Positions 11,739 to 20,004 of a DNA stretch of 20,004 nucleotides are shown here, in pieces (position 1 is the stretch's first letter; every line of letters begins with the position of its first letter). Both the position numbers and the translations under genes were made by a program. The DNA is from a virus. Under the pieces are notes generated by a model that saw only the letters and a program-made list of their open reading frames with translations, was not told the DNA's origin and did not search any database. Where the stretch lies: positions 1 to 20,004 of IMG/VR virus record IMGVR_UViG_3300044974_000160; one strand, given 5' to 3'.

Positions 11739-13964
11739 CTATAAATGTGATTGGTCTATTATCTTTTGGCGTGCCTCTAATGCGTTTGCTACGTTACCAG
11801 CAAGTACATACGTCTCAGTACTACCAGGTGCATTAACTTGCATATTAGCTCCGCTAAAATCTACAGCAGGTGCATTAGCTCCTCCTCCCGTTGGTGCATT
11901 TAGATTACCATTACCTCCACCTGAGCCACCTCCACTAAATTGAGTTTGATTAATCTTAACAATGTTAGCCACACCCGCTGCTGCTATTGCTGCTGCTTTT
12001 ACGAAGTTCATACCTGTTAACTGATCTTGGGGAACACCTAACTGTTGAACTATACCTGCAGCCATAGCTATAGTAGCTTGCGCTTTCTGCATTAACTTGT
12101 TACGCTCAAAAGTCTTGCGCTGGCTTGCTTCATCTCCTTTAGCAGCTGCATCATTAAGACTCATTAAAGCATCTAAGCCAAGTGAAGCCATCTCAAAGCC
12201 TGCTTGAATGTTAGCCATTCTTTTCTCTGCATCTTCCTTTCTATACTTCTCTTTTATCTCATTCTCTTTACGTGCCTGCTCTTCTACCAATGCTGTAGCA
12301 TCTAAGCCTGCAGCTAAAGCCTGTTCTTTTAAAGTAAGATAGTATTCTTGTGATGCTATTAAATCACGCTCTTGCTGAGTTGCTGTAGATTCAATATTAC
12401 CCTTGTCTGCTGCATCTACTATAGCTTGAATGTCAGCTAACTCTTTTTTCTTTTCTTCTAATCTTGCAGCTGCAGCTTCCTTTTCTTTAAGAGCTTGCTC
12501 ATCTAAAATATCTTGCGCTGCTTTAGCGTATTTATCATTAATGATTTTGAGCTCAGTAGCGTGAGATTTCTTTAATTCTGCTATTTCCGTTTCGTTCTTT
12601 TTAGCTTTTGTGAATGTAGCGAGCTCTTGTTTTTGTCTCTCTTCCAATAACAAAATCTCTCTTTCTTTGTCAGGCATAAGAGATCTTGTAACATCTACCA
12701 TACTCTTCTCAATAGCTAAAATGTCATCTGCTAATTTCTTAGCTGCTGCATCTGCTGCGCTCTTACGCTCTGCTTGCTTAGCTTTGCTTGCTGCTATTCT
12801 TTCAAGTTCTTTCTCAGTTTTAACCTCAGATTTAGCAGCCATTCCTGCATTCCAAATCTCATCTTTGTTAGATTGTAACGAAACATTCTGATTGTATAGA
12901 TCTAACTTTTGTAACTTTAATTTATCTTCTAAAGCCTTATTTCCGTTACGTTGAGCATCAGCAATTTGATTAGTTAGCTGTTTAGATTGCTCGTTATTTA
13001 ATTGCTGTAATACACCTATCTCCTCAGTAGATTTTTTGTATTCGCTAAAAGCTTGATTTTGTAGTAACTGTTTATTGTATTGGTCATCAGTGCCAGCACG
13101 AATCTTATCAAGTAATGCCTGTGCATCTGTATTAATCTTAATTTTACGTAGCTCTAAATCATTAATAGCCTGTAGCTGCGCTTGCTGTGCTTCTAAAAAT
13201 GCTGCTTTATCCTTTTCAGCATAAGCTATTTTCATGGCTACCTCAGCTTGCTGCTGCTTATTCTTAAGCAAAGCTAGTTCAGTCTGTAAGATAGCTGCAG
13301 CTCCTGCGCCTAAAGCTTTCTGCAATGCAAGCTCACGCGTTAAGGTTTGCTCTTGAGATTTTAAAGCCTCAGCTTGAGCTTTAAGATTTTCAAGCATCTT
13401 GCTTTTACCTGTAACAAAATCGCTAAATTCTTTCCAATAAGATATAAGTGCAATAATTAAACCTGCTAAAAGAAAAATAGGGTTTTGATAAATAACTTTT
13501 CCAAGAGTTTTAAAACCTTGAATACCTGCTGAAAGCATTGCTTTCAACGAGCTTGTAATACTGCTAACACTAACCTTAGCAAGATTTCCTGTAAATAATT
13601 GTACTGATTGTGTAAGACCTTCAAAGTCTAAGTTTCTGACTTGTTCGCCCATCAAGCCAAATGAATTTCGTAAACCTTCAACAGCAGGGCCTGTGTTAGC
13701 CTTAACTGCATCGGCTGCATCATTCATTCTATCCTTAAGCTCACCCATCTTAATAGATAGCTGATTGAATTTTTCAGTGCCCGGATCATACTGATCCTGC
13801 TCTTTCTTTAAAGCCTTAAATTGCTGCGCTAAAGTCTTAACCTGCTCCTCCGTATCTTTAGCTGCTTTATCAGTTTTTTGTAAACTCTTGTTAATCTCTT
13901 CTAAACCCGCAAATGTTCCATCATCGTTGAACATTAACTTCAATATCATCTCTTGTGTAGCCAT
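11739..13964 (-). CDS. tail tape measure protein, 741 aa
   Basis: A long helical protein. Residues 1-90 are polar with KSLQKTDKAAKDTEEQVKTL, a coiled coil common at tape-measure starts. A membrane-like segment lies at about 160-177 (NPIFLLAGLIIALISYW), and a very long Ala/Gln/Lys/Glu coiled coil runs from about 185 to 600. A hydrophobic Ala-rich stretch (FVKAAAIAAAGVANIVKI) is followed by a Gly/Asn-rich linker (SGGGSGGGNGNL) and the C-terminal TETYVLAGNVANALEARQK. Tape measures set tail length and are ejected to form the DNA channel; the hydrophobic segment is the usual candidate for insertion into the host membrane. It starts 1 nt inside the previous gene's stop (TAATG). No frameshifted chaperone gene (gpG/GT type) precedes it. 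Confidence 0.8.
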   Translation of the reverse strand: MATQEMILKLMFNDDGTFAGLEEINKSLQKTDKAAKDTEEQVKTLAQQFKALKKEQDQYDPGTEKFNQLSIKMGELKDRMNDAADAVKANTGPAVEGLRNSFGLMGEQVRNLDFEGLTQSVQLFTGNLAKVSVSSITSSLKAMLSAGIQGFKTLGKVIYQNPIFLLAGLIIALISYWKEFSDFVTGKSKMLENLKAQAEALKSQEQTLTRELALQKALGAGAAAILQTELALLKNKQQQAEVAMKIAYAEKDKAAFLEAQQAQLQAINDLELRKIKINTDAQALLDKIRAGTDDQYNKQLLQNQAFSEYKKSTEEIGVLQQLNNEQSKQLTNQIADAQRNGNKALEDKLKLQKLDLYNQNVSLQSNKDEIWNAGMAAKSEVKTEKELERIAASKAKQAERKSAADAAAKKLADDILAIEKSMVDVTRSLMPDKEREILLLEERQKQELATFTKAKKNETEIAELKKSHATELKIINDKYAKAAQDILDEQALKEKEAAAARLEEKKKELADIQAIVDAADKGNIESTATQQERDLIASQEYYLTLKEQALAAGLDATALVEEQARKENEIKEKYRKEDAEKRMANIQAGFEMASLGLDALMSLNDAAAKGDEASQRKTFERNKLMQKAQATIAMAAGIVQQLGVPQDQLTGMNFVKAAAIAAAGVANIVKINQTQFSGGGSGGGNGNLNAPTGGGANAPAVDFSGANMQVNAPGSTETYVLAGNVANALEARQKIIDQSHL

Positions 13965-14161
13965 TATATTACGCTATAAATTGTGAATGTAATTAAGCTA
14001 AGTAGCCCTATAACTATAGTGTAATTAATAGCTCTTATTTGCCACACCTTTAGCCTCGCATGGTAGATACCACTAGCCTGCTTAAACTCTTTGCTCTTAC
14101 CCTGCACTCCTGATCTAAGTAAAGTCATACTAAGTATGATGTCATTTTGTGGATTTGTCAT
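13964..14161 (-). CDS. 65-aa single-span membrane protein
   Basis: A polar N-terminus (MTNPQNDIILSMTLLRSGVQ), a basic middle (KSKEFKQASGIYHARLKVWQ) and one C-terminal membrane span of about 20 residues (IRAINYTIVIGLLSLITFTI). The gene is locked in place by ATGA overlap with the tail hub before it and TAATG overlap with the tape measure after it. A tail-tip component that meets the host membrane, or an assembly helper for the tape measure, are possible. No family is recognised. Confidence 0.65.
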   Translation of the reverse strand: MTNPQNDIILSMTLLRSGVQGKSKEFKQASGIYHARLKVWQIRAINYTIVIGLLSLITFTIYSVI

Positions 14162-17100
14162 ATTATAGGTGTACGTTGAAATTTACTTTGAGTGTATTGA
14201 AACGTTGCGCTGATTACTGCAGTTTTACCGGTGTGCTTGCACTCTAAGTAGGGTGCAATCTTATTGCTAACAATAGGTAAGTGTAGAGTAAATGTGTTAG
14301 ATGCAAAGCCGCTTGTAAATTCATGTATCTTATGAGGAGTAGCTGAGTAATGTGTTACCTTATCGCGCCAAACCATGCAGCTATATTCAACAGATGCTAC
14401 CTTGCCCGTAAAATCAGTAGTGCCATAGTTATACTCAAGCACTGAAATATAAACCTTCAGATTCCATACCGTCTCTGTAGGCATGGTTATTACACCGTTG
14501 TTAATGCCGTCTAAGAATAAATCTACATCAGTTGGATTAGATACCATTTCACCTAAGCCCATGAGCTGAATAAAGCCATGTTGTGAGCGCCCTGGTATTG
14601 TTGTTCCGAAATCACTTGTACCATCCCACCAAGTACCACCACCAAAGTGCACCCCTCTTACATCTGCCTCTGCCCATCGGCCCATAACAGTAGTGCCTTC
14701 TAAGTTAGGTCTAATGAAGTTGCGATAGCCCATAGCTTGGCTGTAGTTGTTGTTAGGGCTAATGCCATGGCCTAAGCCACTAACAAAAATGCGTTCGTTA
14801 TTATTCTCTATCTCACCTCTGTTTACGTTACCCATACCGGTAGCGCTTTTTTGATTACCACTTGTGTTGGTGATATTACTACCGCCTACGTTATTAGGGC
14901 TGCTAATTATACCGCCTGTTCCATTAGTTACAGTTGTAGCGTAGCATCTTCCCTTATCTGTGCTCCATGTATATCCGTAAAACTCGCAGCATTCCTGTGA
15001 GCCATAGCTTGTATCTCCATCGTAATCTAAAAACTCTACTGCTCCTGTGCTTACGTTAATGTTAGATGGAGTGAACTCACATAAAGCTCCAATGTCAAGT
15101 AAGCGAATAAGCTTGCACTTAGTTACTTGCTCATCTGCTACTATGTAATCAGTTAATTCTATTACTCTCCACCACGAATCTTTAACCCAAATCTTATCAT
15201 TAAACTTAAGCCCGAATACATCAGTTACGCTAAGCTTAAAATAAGCTTCCATTATCTTCTGTTCGCTATCATACAGCTCAGAGATATACTGCCTCCAATA
15301 CCTATCGAAAAGAGTGTGTAGTGGCATGGCCTCGATTGGATGAGGAGGAATCTCCTGCCCAAAGTTTAGGTCATTAGTACCTATCTCAGTTGGGATAGAT
15401 GAGTAATGGCTAAGTAGTGGAATAACGGTAAAGCTTGCATCTTCTGCTACCTCATCATACACCATTACTACAGCATCCTCGGCTGCATCTCTTCTATAAA
15501 GAATGCGCGGACCAGGTGCCATAAATTCACCCTTCTCATTAAAGTATTTTGGGATTACGTAATTAGTGTTAGGTATTAAATCGCAGGGCGAAGCTCCAAA
15601 GGTTAATTCAACAGTGTAATCGTTAGTGCTAAAATCATTGCCTGGATCAGTAAGCCTAAGCTCACCATAGATGCGTTGTGCTCCTGTTTTATACTTAGCA
15701 TTAAAGAAATCTCCCTGCTCTTTATAGCTCCACTTAAGTAGGCGCTTTCTAATGTCAGCAGCAGGAGTAAGCACAATATCTTTAGATAGGTCAAGCTTAC
15801 CGGTCCAATCGTAATCAGCACCGCTGCCCAAATACTCCACCATTGGAATAATCTCAACAGCGTTAGGCATGTTAGGATTAGGAACTAATACAGCGTTAAA
15901 CATCTTGAGGATGTCGCGCAAGTAATCTACCTGCTTCATCTCAGGAGCGTTGTTAGCCACTTGCACTGGATAGGCATAGCTTAACCCACTAACATAACTA
16001 AAGCGAGCGTAACTGCCTGCTTTAATTTCTACATTCTGAGAGCTTCCTCCATGAGCAAAAATATAAAGCGTATAGATGTCACCATCTTGCACATCTAATT
16101 GAAAGTTGCTCGCTACGTTAAATGGATTAATTGGAGTAGTAGGCTGCCATCCTATGCCTTGAGTATATTGTAAAGATGTAGGGCCCACTCCCATAGATAG
16201 AGGAAATGGAAAAAATAACTCAGTGCCTGCTCTCTCTCTCTTCCACATGATATCATACACATGCTGAGTATCGGCAGAATAACCTGTAGTATCTACTTCA
16301 ATATTTAAATCTATTTCAAAATTAGCTTGAAAGCTGCCCTGTGCAGTGTATGCATTAGCTGCCCAGCTGTTAGATGGATCACTTATTTCAGTCCATCCTG
16401 TAAGTTGTTTGAAATAATTACTTTGATCACCTTGAACATTGATATTAAATGCAGTATCTGTAGCAAATTCTACCTTAAACTTAGCCTCATCGTTGCTTAA
16501 TCCTTCAGTGCGAGGCCCTGTAATGTAAGGAATATACATTTCTGTAAGTTCAGCATCTAAGGTATCTCCACTCCATGTAAAGCCTGCTTCATTTATTATC
16601 TTATCCATTAACCACTTTGCCTGTATAGCTAAAGTAAGCTCACCAGTATAGATAGGATTAACCGAGCTAAATATCCTTCTGCTGCCGATGGCTGTATCTT
16701 CACTCCAATTCTGCCCTTTATCAGTTAGCGTGTAACAGATAGCATTATCAAATAAGCTACCATCATTAATTGAGTTTACATTTTCATAGCTATTGTCATG
16801 GGCCAAATCAGTGTAGTCTAATTCTTTTAACAGCTTATCTCCAATGCTGCGAGCTAAGTCTACTGTCTCGCCAAAGAATGCTATTACGAACTCATGCATC
16901 TTGCCCTGTTGAGTGATGGCCTGCTTGAATTGCAGATGCCCTTCTGCAATAGGTAAGGTATCTACTGATAAAGTAGCCTCTATCTTACGTAGTACATTGA
17001 TTTGAGTAGTGTCATCATTAAGCAGATTCACGTTATACTGTTGGCCAAAGAAATCTACGTTAGCCTTCGTTGCAGGTATTCTAAACTCTCTTGAAAAAGC

Positions 17101-17229
17101 TCCCCTGGTAGTAAACTCAGATACGCTATTAAAGTTAGATGAGTAGCTTATGCTCTCATTCTCATACAAGTCTACTACTACTGCAGCTCCATTGCTTGCC
17201 TTAACGGTTAATATTACTGTTGGCCTCAT
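14158..17229 (-). CDS. tail hub protein fused to an adhesin-like C-terminal module, 1023 aa
   Basis: The N-terminal part (1-120) opens with RPTVILTVKASNGAAVVVDL, then GAFSREFRIPATKANVDFFG, typical of Bacteroidetes-phage tail proteins. A hub/baseplate domain (about 420-735) has VDYLRDILKMFNAVLVPNPN, DYDWTGKLDLSKDIV and LLKWSYKEQGDFFNAKYK, similar to gp27/Tal-type hubs. At about 744-760 a Cys-bearing ECCEFYGYTWSTDKGRCYA leads into a Gly/Asn/Ser-rich linker. Residues about 805-850 carry short G-x-x-x repeats (FVSGLGHGISPNN, AMGYRNFIRPNLEGTTVMG) like YadA-type adhesin heads. Residues about 900-1023 form a beta-rich end (WNLKVYISVLEYN, TLHLPIVS). It binds the cell through the C-terminus (inference). 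Overlaps its neighbours by ATGA. Confidence 0.7.
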   Translation of the reverse strand: MRPTVILTVKASNGAAVVVDLYENESISYSSNFNSVSEFTTRGAFSREFRIPATKANVDFFGQQYNVNLLNDDTTQINVLRKIEATLSVDTLPIAEGHLQFKQAITQQGKMHEFVIAFFGETVDLARSIGDKLLKELDYTDLAHDNSYENVNSINDGSLFDNAICYTLTDKGQNWSEDTAIGSRRIFSSVNPIYTGELTLAIQAKWLMDKIINEAGFTWSGDTLDAELTEMYIPYITGPRTEGLSNDEAKFKVEFATDTAFNINVQGDQSNYFKQLTGWTEISDPSNSWAANAYTAQGSFQANFEIDLNIEVDTTGYSADTQHVYDIMWKRERAGTELFFPFPLSMGVGPTSLQYTQGIGWQPTTPINPFNVASNFQLDVQDGDIYTLYIFAHGGSSQNVEIKAGSYARFSYVSGLSYAYPVQVANNAPEMKQVDYLRDILKMFNAVLVPNPNMPNAVEIIPMVEYLGSGADYDWTGKLDLSKDIVLTPAADIRKRLLKWSYKEQGDFFNAKYKTGAQRIYGELRLTDPGNDFSTNDYTVELTFGASPCDLIPNTNYVIPKYFNEKGEFMAPGPRILYRRDAAEDAVVMVYDEVAEDASFTVIPLLSHYSSIPTEIGTNDLNFGQEIPPHPIEAMPLHTLFDRYWRQYISELYDSEQKIMEAYFKLSVTDVFGLKFNDKIWVKDSWWRVIELTDYIVADEQVTKCKLIRLLDIGALCEFTPSNINVSTGAVEFLDYDGDTSYGSQECCEFYGYTWSTDKGRCYATTVTNGTGGIISSPNNVGGSNITNTSGNQKSATGMGNVNRGEIENNNERIFVSGLGHGISPNNNYSQAMGYRNFIRPNLEGTTVMGRWAEADVRGVHFGGGTWWDGTSDFGTTIPGRSQHGFIQLMGLGEMVSNPTDVDLFLDGINNGVITMPTETVWNLKVYISVLEYNYGTTDFTGKVASVEYSCMVWRDKVTHYSATPHKIHEFTSGFASNTFTLHLPIVSNKIAPYLECKHTGKTAVISATFQYTQSKFQRTPII

Positions 17230-18506
17230 GCTGTATAGTCGTTACTAAATTTTAACATCAATTCTAAATCTGTTTTACGCGAGCTTCTGCTTTTAACAGC
17301 TGTGTAGTTATTGCTATCTATTAGCACTGGTATAGCTGAGCCTTTAGGATTAATCATGTAGACTGATTCGGAGTAGATAAGATTCTTTAAGTATTCAAAC
17401 TGCCCTTCGGTTAAGAAGTCAGTGCGTATGCGCATCATCTTTTCTACAAATGGGCTGCGCTCAGTTAGCCCTCTATCGTATGTGTTAAATCCAAAGGCCT
17501 CAGCTTCATCTGCAGTAGCGTAGTTACCCACTACCTTGCGATATCTCTTGCGCTCTACTGAGTAAGATTCCTCAGAGCGTTTAGTAAAGTTGAAGTAATC
17601 CCATCCACCTCTGCTATTTGTCCAGCCTAATCTTATCTTATCGAATCTGCATTCATCAGCTGCCTTGAATATTGCTAATGATCGTGCAGTTGCTGTGCCT
17701 CCTGCATTTCTAAAGTTCAATAGGTAGTGATGCCAATCTGCATCTAACCCAAATACATCATTTATGTTAGCCGGTAACAGAGGTAGATGGTTAATAGTGC
17801 CTGCTGCAATTACGCAAGCTAAAGTATCAGTCTGAACAGGTGTGCCTGCTGCATTGAATTGAACTATCTGAATGTCATCAATAGCATTACCTGTTAAACT
17901 TGTGCCGTCATCAGCAGGTAGAGTAAGCACCCCATAATCATTATTAAAGGCTGTTATGCCTATCGTGTTAGCACCTAATGAGTATTGGCTCAGCATGTCA
18001 TCCATTGCATAGGTGCTTCTAACTAAATCACTCATGATGTAGCTCCCTGCTGAGTCTAATGAGAAGTAGTCAGCAGGATCAGGATTAAAGCCATCGCTAA
18101 TCTGAAAAGCTGCATTGATTAAAGCGCTGCCGTCTAATGGGTATTGAGTAGCCTGCACCTCGAATAAGCCAAGCACCTCATAGCCTTCCTGTATGATTGT
18201 GCTAATACCTAAGATATTACGTGATGTAGCAGCATCTTGCACCGTTGTAGATGCAAATAAAGATGGCACAGCATCAGTGCTGTTTACCCCTAAATCCATT
18301 GCAGAGCTAACTACAGGATTAAGGTCAAATACAAGTGCACCTGATAAGTTAGGCTGCACGTAAAAGACATTTGAAGTAGTGCCATTGCTTACCGTTATCA
18401 CATATCTAAAGCCAGGCTGCCCTACGTTGGTAGATGTAGCCACTACTATAAGCTTCTGCTTTAGAGCTGTGAATATGTAGGGCTGTTGTTGTATTGTAAT
18501 TGCCAT
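17226..18506 (-). CDS. tail-tip or baseplate structural protein, 426 aa
   Basis: Beta-rich start with MAITIQQQPYIFTALKQKLI and RYVITVSNGTTSNVFYVQPN. The middle is Asp/Asn/Gly-rich. The C-terminal half (about 285-426) carries CRFDKIRLGWTNSRGGWDYF, NFTKRSEESYSVERKRYRKV, LTERSPFVEKMMRIRTDFLT and EGQFEYLKNLIYSESVYMIN, ending with KTDLELMLKFSNDYTA. That C-terminal part resembles distal-tail-type proteins in other phages, where it joins tail tube to hub. The place directly upstream of the hub gene fits that. Family naming is uncertain; the structural role is well supported by context. Confidence 0.6.
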   Translation of the reverse strand: MAITIQQQPYIFTALKQKLIVVATSTNVGQPGFRYVITVSNGTTSNVFYVQPNLSGALVFDLNPVVSSAMDLGVNSTDAVPSLFASTTVQDAATSRNILGISTIIQEGYEVLGLFEVQATQYPLDGSALINAAFQISDGFNPDPADYFSLDSAGSYIMSDLVRSTYAMDDMLSQYSLGANTIGITAFNNDYGVLTLPADDGTSLTGNAIDDIQIVQFNAAGTPVQTDTLACVIAAGTINHLPLLPANINDVFGLDADWHHYLLNFRNAGGTATARSLAIFKAADECRFDKIRLGWTNSRGGWDYFNFTKRSEESYSVERKRYRKVVGNYATADEAEAFGFNTYDRGLTERSPFVEKMMRIRTDFLTEGQFEYLKNLIYSESVYMINPKGSAIPVLIDSNNYTAVKSRSSRKTDLELMLKFSNDYTA

Positions 18507-18508
18507 TA

Positions 18509-19132
18509 TTATGAAGGTCTAATGTTAGTTAGTTTTCTCGTTTGGTTTAAGATGTAGATGTTAACCGCATCACTCATGGCAGCGTTCAGCTGAGGAGCGT
18601 AATCAGGTAGCCACTCTAAGTATGCATCTCTAAAATAGTAGAGAGGTGCAATACCTTTCTTCTCAATGCTCTTTGCCATAGCGTTAGCCACTCTTCTGCG
18701 CTGATCCTCATCTTTGTTAGCTGCGCTCTTAGCGAACTTAGTCATCTTGCCAGTCTCACCTATAGCTCTCAGCTTAATCTTCTTTAGATTCATCCAGGTA
18801 AAAATTGCTTCTACCGGAGGCTTAGCAGCTCCTGCTGCAAATCTTGTATCTATTCCTTTGTAATTACTCTCCTTACCTTGGCGCCCATACTCTACCCACT
18901 TAGCGTAGTCAGCTGATGAGTCAAAGCCAATAGATGGCAGCGTGCCTCTTACATCTATATCGTAATAGAGAGAAGCTGCCAGCGTGCCTGTAGTGTTAGC
19001 TCTACGCTTCTTGCCGTATCTCGTTTGCTGGATGCGAATGTTACTACGTGCGCTCTCAGTAACGGATTCCCCGAAATCTAAGAGCACATCGTATAGTGCT
19101 CCCTGTTCAAACAGCTCAGCAAGTATGCTCAT
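18509..19132 (-). CDS. HK97 gp10-like head-tail joining / tail completion protein, 207 aa
   Basis: Residues 76-84 read YAKWVEYGR, the signature (Y-A-x-x-V-E-x-G) of the HK97 gp10 family; 104-114 read KPPVEAIFTWM. Before it comes the N-terminal helix VLLDFGESVTESARSNIRIQ; after it a charged stretch (KTTKFAKSAANKDEDQRRR-like) and a C-terminal helix. Family members form the ring that closes the tail where it joins the head neck. It overlaps the previous 40-aa gene by 4 nt (ATGA). Here it is encoded among tail genes and well upstream of the portal. Confidence 0.75.
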   Translation of the reverse strand: MSILAELFEQGALYDVLLDFGESVTESARSNIRIQQTRYGKKRRANTTGTLAASLYYDIDVRGTLPSIGFDSSADYAKWVEYGRQGKESNYKGIDTRFAAGAAKPPVEAIFTWMNLKKIKLRAIGETGKMTKFAKSAANKDEDQRRRVANAMAKSIEKKGIAPLYYFRDAYLEWLPDYAPQLNAAMSDAVNIYILNQTRKLTNIRPS

Positions 19133-19251
19133 TCTTTGTCAGCCTCTTCTTTTATCTTGTTGAAGAATTGAATCAATGGTAAGCCAAATTTTACAGGCAT
19201 TTCTTGAATGAAAGCATCTAACTGCTTTAAGTGTTCTTCGGTAAGGTTCAT
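19129..19251 (-). CDS. 40-aa hypothetical micro-gene next to the gp10-like gene
   Basis: A short frame (ATG 19251-19249, TGA 19131-19129) that fills the gap exactly: 2 nt after the previous stop and ATGA overlap with the next gene. The product MNLTEEHLKQLDAFIQEMPV continues with KFGLPLIQFF and a charged end. Two amphipathic helices with an EMPVKFGLPLIQFF hinge are visible. I have the impression that this pattern recurs in Bacteroidetes prophages in this place, which is unverified. A small assembly helper for tail completion is possible. Confidence 0.7.
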   Translation of the reverse strand: MNLTEEHLKQLDAFIQEMPVKFGLPLIQFFNKIKEEADKE

Positions 19252-19253
19252 AA

Positions 19254-19523
19254 TTAGAAAGTTATAATTGTTACACCTATCGCGTTAGCTACGCAAGTTT
19301 CCACCCACGAATTGTCCTCACCCCACGCTGCGAATTCCTGTTCGGTCAAAGTGTAGTTACCATTACTCAAAACCTTTGCAGCCACTTCTTCAGTAGCCTC
19401 AGATTTCAGTTCGTAGTAGGTAGTGCAAGTTGTTGCACTTGTTTCGAAGTTGAGAATGAGTACACTCATTTCTGTTGCTGTTCCTGCATTTAAAGGAAAG
19501 ACGATTGGTTGTATTTTAGCCAT
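19254..19523 (-). CDS. small beta-rich hypothetical protein after the tail fibre, 89 aa
   Basis: MAKIQPIVFPLNAGTATEMS, then VLILNFETSATTCTTYYELK and the end NGNYTLTEQEFAAWGEDNSW, then VANAIGVTIITF. Alternating hydrophobic residues suggest a small beta sandwich, with no signal peptide or coiled coil. It lies directly after the tail-fibre gene (21-nt gap). A fibre accessory, tip or assembly role is a context inference. No family is recognised. Confidence 0.65.
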   Translation of the reverse strand: MAKIQPIVFPLNAGTATEMSVLILNFETSATTCTTYYELKSEATEEVAAKVLSNGNYTLTEQEFAAWGEDNSWVETCVANAIGVTIITF

Positions 19524-19544
19524 TGTATTTTGTTTGTTAATTTT

Positions 19545-20004
19545 TTATATTACGAAAGTCCACCCTGTTGATTTGTTTATGTATAAGCCTTCCACTACAT
19601 CGGTGCAATAAACTATCAATCCAACAGCAGGAGTTGCTATTGCTAACCTTTGCGCGTTAGTCATGCGAGGAGGAAGGAATCCTTTTGTAGTTGATGCAAG
19701 TGTTAAAATAGAAGACGCCACGTCTGTGAATGTTCCGCCATTTTGAAGAAGAAGATTTCCTGTTCCAAAAAATTGTAAAACTTGAGTACCTAATGAATTA
19801 TATATTGCTAAGTTCGTTACACCAAAAAATAAATTATTTGTATACGTACTAATCGCCACAAGTGTTCCATTAAAATACCCACTTTTAAATCTATTTGCTA
19901 AAGTTCCTAAATCATATGTATTATGAGTGGACGGAATTATTGATTGAGTTGTAGTTGTTCCACTCACCCTCGCCGTCCCATTCACATCAAGCTTGTACCC
20001 TGCG
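19545..20004 (-). CDS. tail fibre / fibre-like protein, C-terminal part (cut by the window edge)
   Basis: The frame is open to the right edge: before the GTG at 19985 it reads A-G-Y-K-L-D, so this is not the true start. YKLDVNGTARVSG is the repeat-like entry motif of Bacteroidetes phage fibres and trimeric surface proteins. It is followed by Thr/Asn/Gly-rich beta repeats (IPSTHNTYDLGTLANRFKSG, GYFNGTLVAIST). The C-terminal end STTKGFLPPRMTNAQRLAI then VGLIVYCTDVVEGLYINKST is a well-known ending of such proteins. It probably recognises the host surface. The N-terminal part lies outside the window. Confidence 0.75.
   Translation of the reverse strand, partial: AGYKLDVNGTARVSGTTTTQSIIPSTHNTYDLGTLANRFKSGYFNGTLVAISTYTNNLFFGVTNLAIYNSLGTQVLQFFGTGNLLLQNGGTFTDVASSILTLASTTKGFLPPRMTNAQRLAIATPAVGLIVYCTDVVEGLYINKSTGWTFVI

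Noticed and set aside
11710-11943. Plus-strand Pro-rich frame of 77 codons
   Set aside because: It is the mirror of the Gly-rich end of the tape measure (Gly codons read as Pro on the other strand).
12610-12891. Plus-strand frame of 93 codons
   Set aside because: Antisense to the tape-measure coiled coil; Leu/Ser-rich because Lys/Glu/Gln/Ala codons are read backwards.
15603-15857. Minus-strand nested frame of 84 codons inside the tail hub gene
   Set aside because: Shows a pseudo-membrane-like composition but has no A-rich leader and lies wholly within a well-supported gene in another frame.

Overview
The window is a stretch of the genome of a tailed phage or prophage that infects Bacteroidetes (Flavobacteriia/Cytophagia-like hosts). 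The morphology looks siphovirus-like, because there is a tape measure, a tail-tube-like protein and a tail hub, but no sheath gene. The host assignment rests on three observations: AT-rich DNA, almost no Shine-Dalgarno sequences (A-rich leaders instead), and one textbook Bacteroidetes promoter (TTTG-N19-TAnnTTTG). Several proteins also have the look of Bacteroidetes phages: the XkdF-like protease, the tail-fibre C-terminus ending in a GFLPPRM-type segment, and the Rz-like spanins. Every credible gene lies on the minus strand, so transcription runs from 20004 towards 1. Genes are packed with 1-30 nt overlaps, many of them ATGA or TAATG junctions. No terminase, integrase, tRNA, CRISPR array or insertion sequence was recognised.

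Late (virion) module, 20004 to about 6142, in order of transcription: 3' part of a tail-fibre gene; small unknown (89 aa); 40-aa micro-gene; HK97-gp10-like tail completion protein; 426-aa tail-tip/baseplate-like protein; 1023-aa tail hub with an adhesin-like C-terminus; 65-aa membrane protein; tape measure; XkdF-like prohead protease; scaffold; major capsid protein; tail-tube-like protein; 136-aa neck-like protein; portal with an extra C-terminal domain; head-tail adaptor. On the large scale this is the reverse of the usual portal-to-fibre order, yet protease-scaffold-capsid keeps its normal order. The portal gene contains an A10 run in its linker where slippage in either direction would cut off the C-terminal domain.

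Lysis module, 6139 to 4480: a 39-aa basic protein, an L,D-transpeptidase-fold putative endolysin (H...SAGC), two small holin-like membrane proteins, and two overlapping spanin-like genes.

Early/replication module, 4365 to 1: it is driven by the promoter at 4402-4432. It holds several small unknown proteins, a secreted 37-aa peptide, an OB-fold SSB-like protein with an acidic DDEMPF tip, a helix-turn-helix protein, a stand-alone DnaA domain IV-like protein, a ribbon-helix-helix protein, further hypothetical genes and the start of a Myb-like DNA-binding protein cut by the left edge. The octamer TGATTATT (AATAATCA in the mRNA) recurs in leaders of this module. A different leader element (TTTTTCCACTAATAAA in the mRNA) precedes the protease and scaffold genes.

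Eight genes shorter than 60 codons were found by reading the gaps between larger genes (including the truncated gene at the left edge). They close almost every gap, so no stretch over 150 bases is left without a gene.
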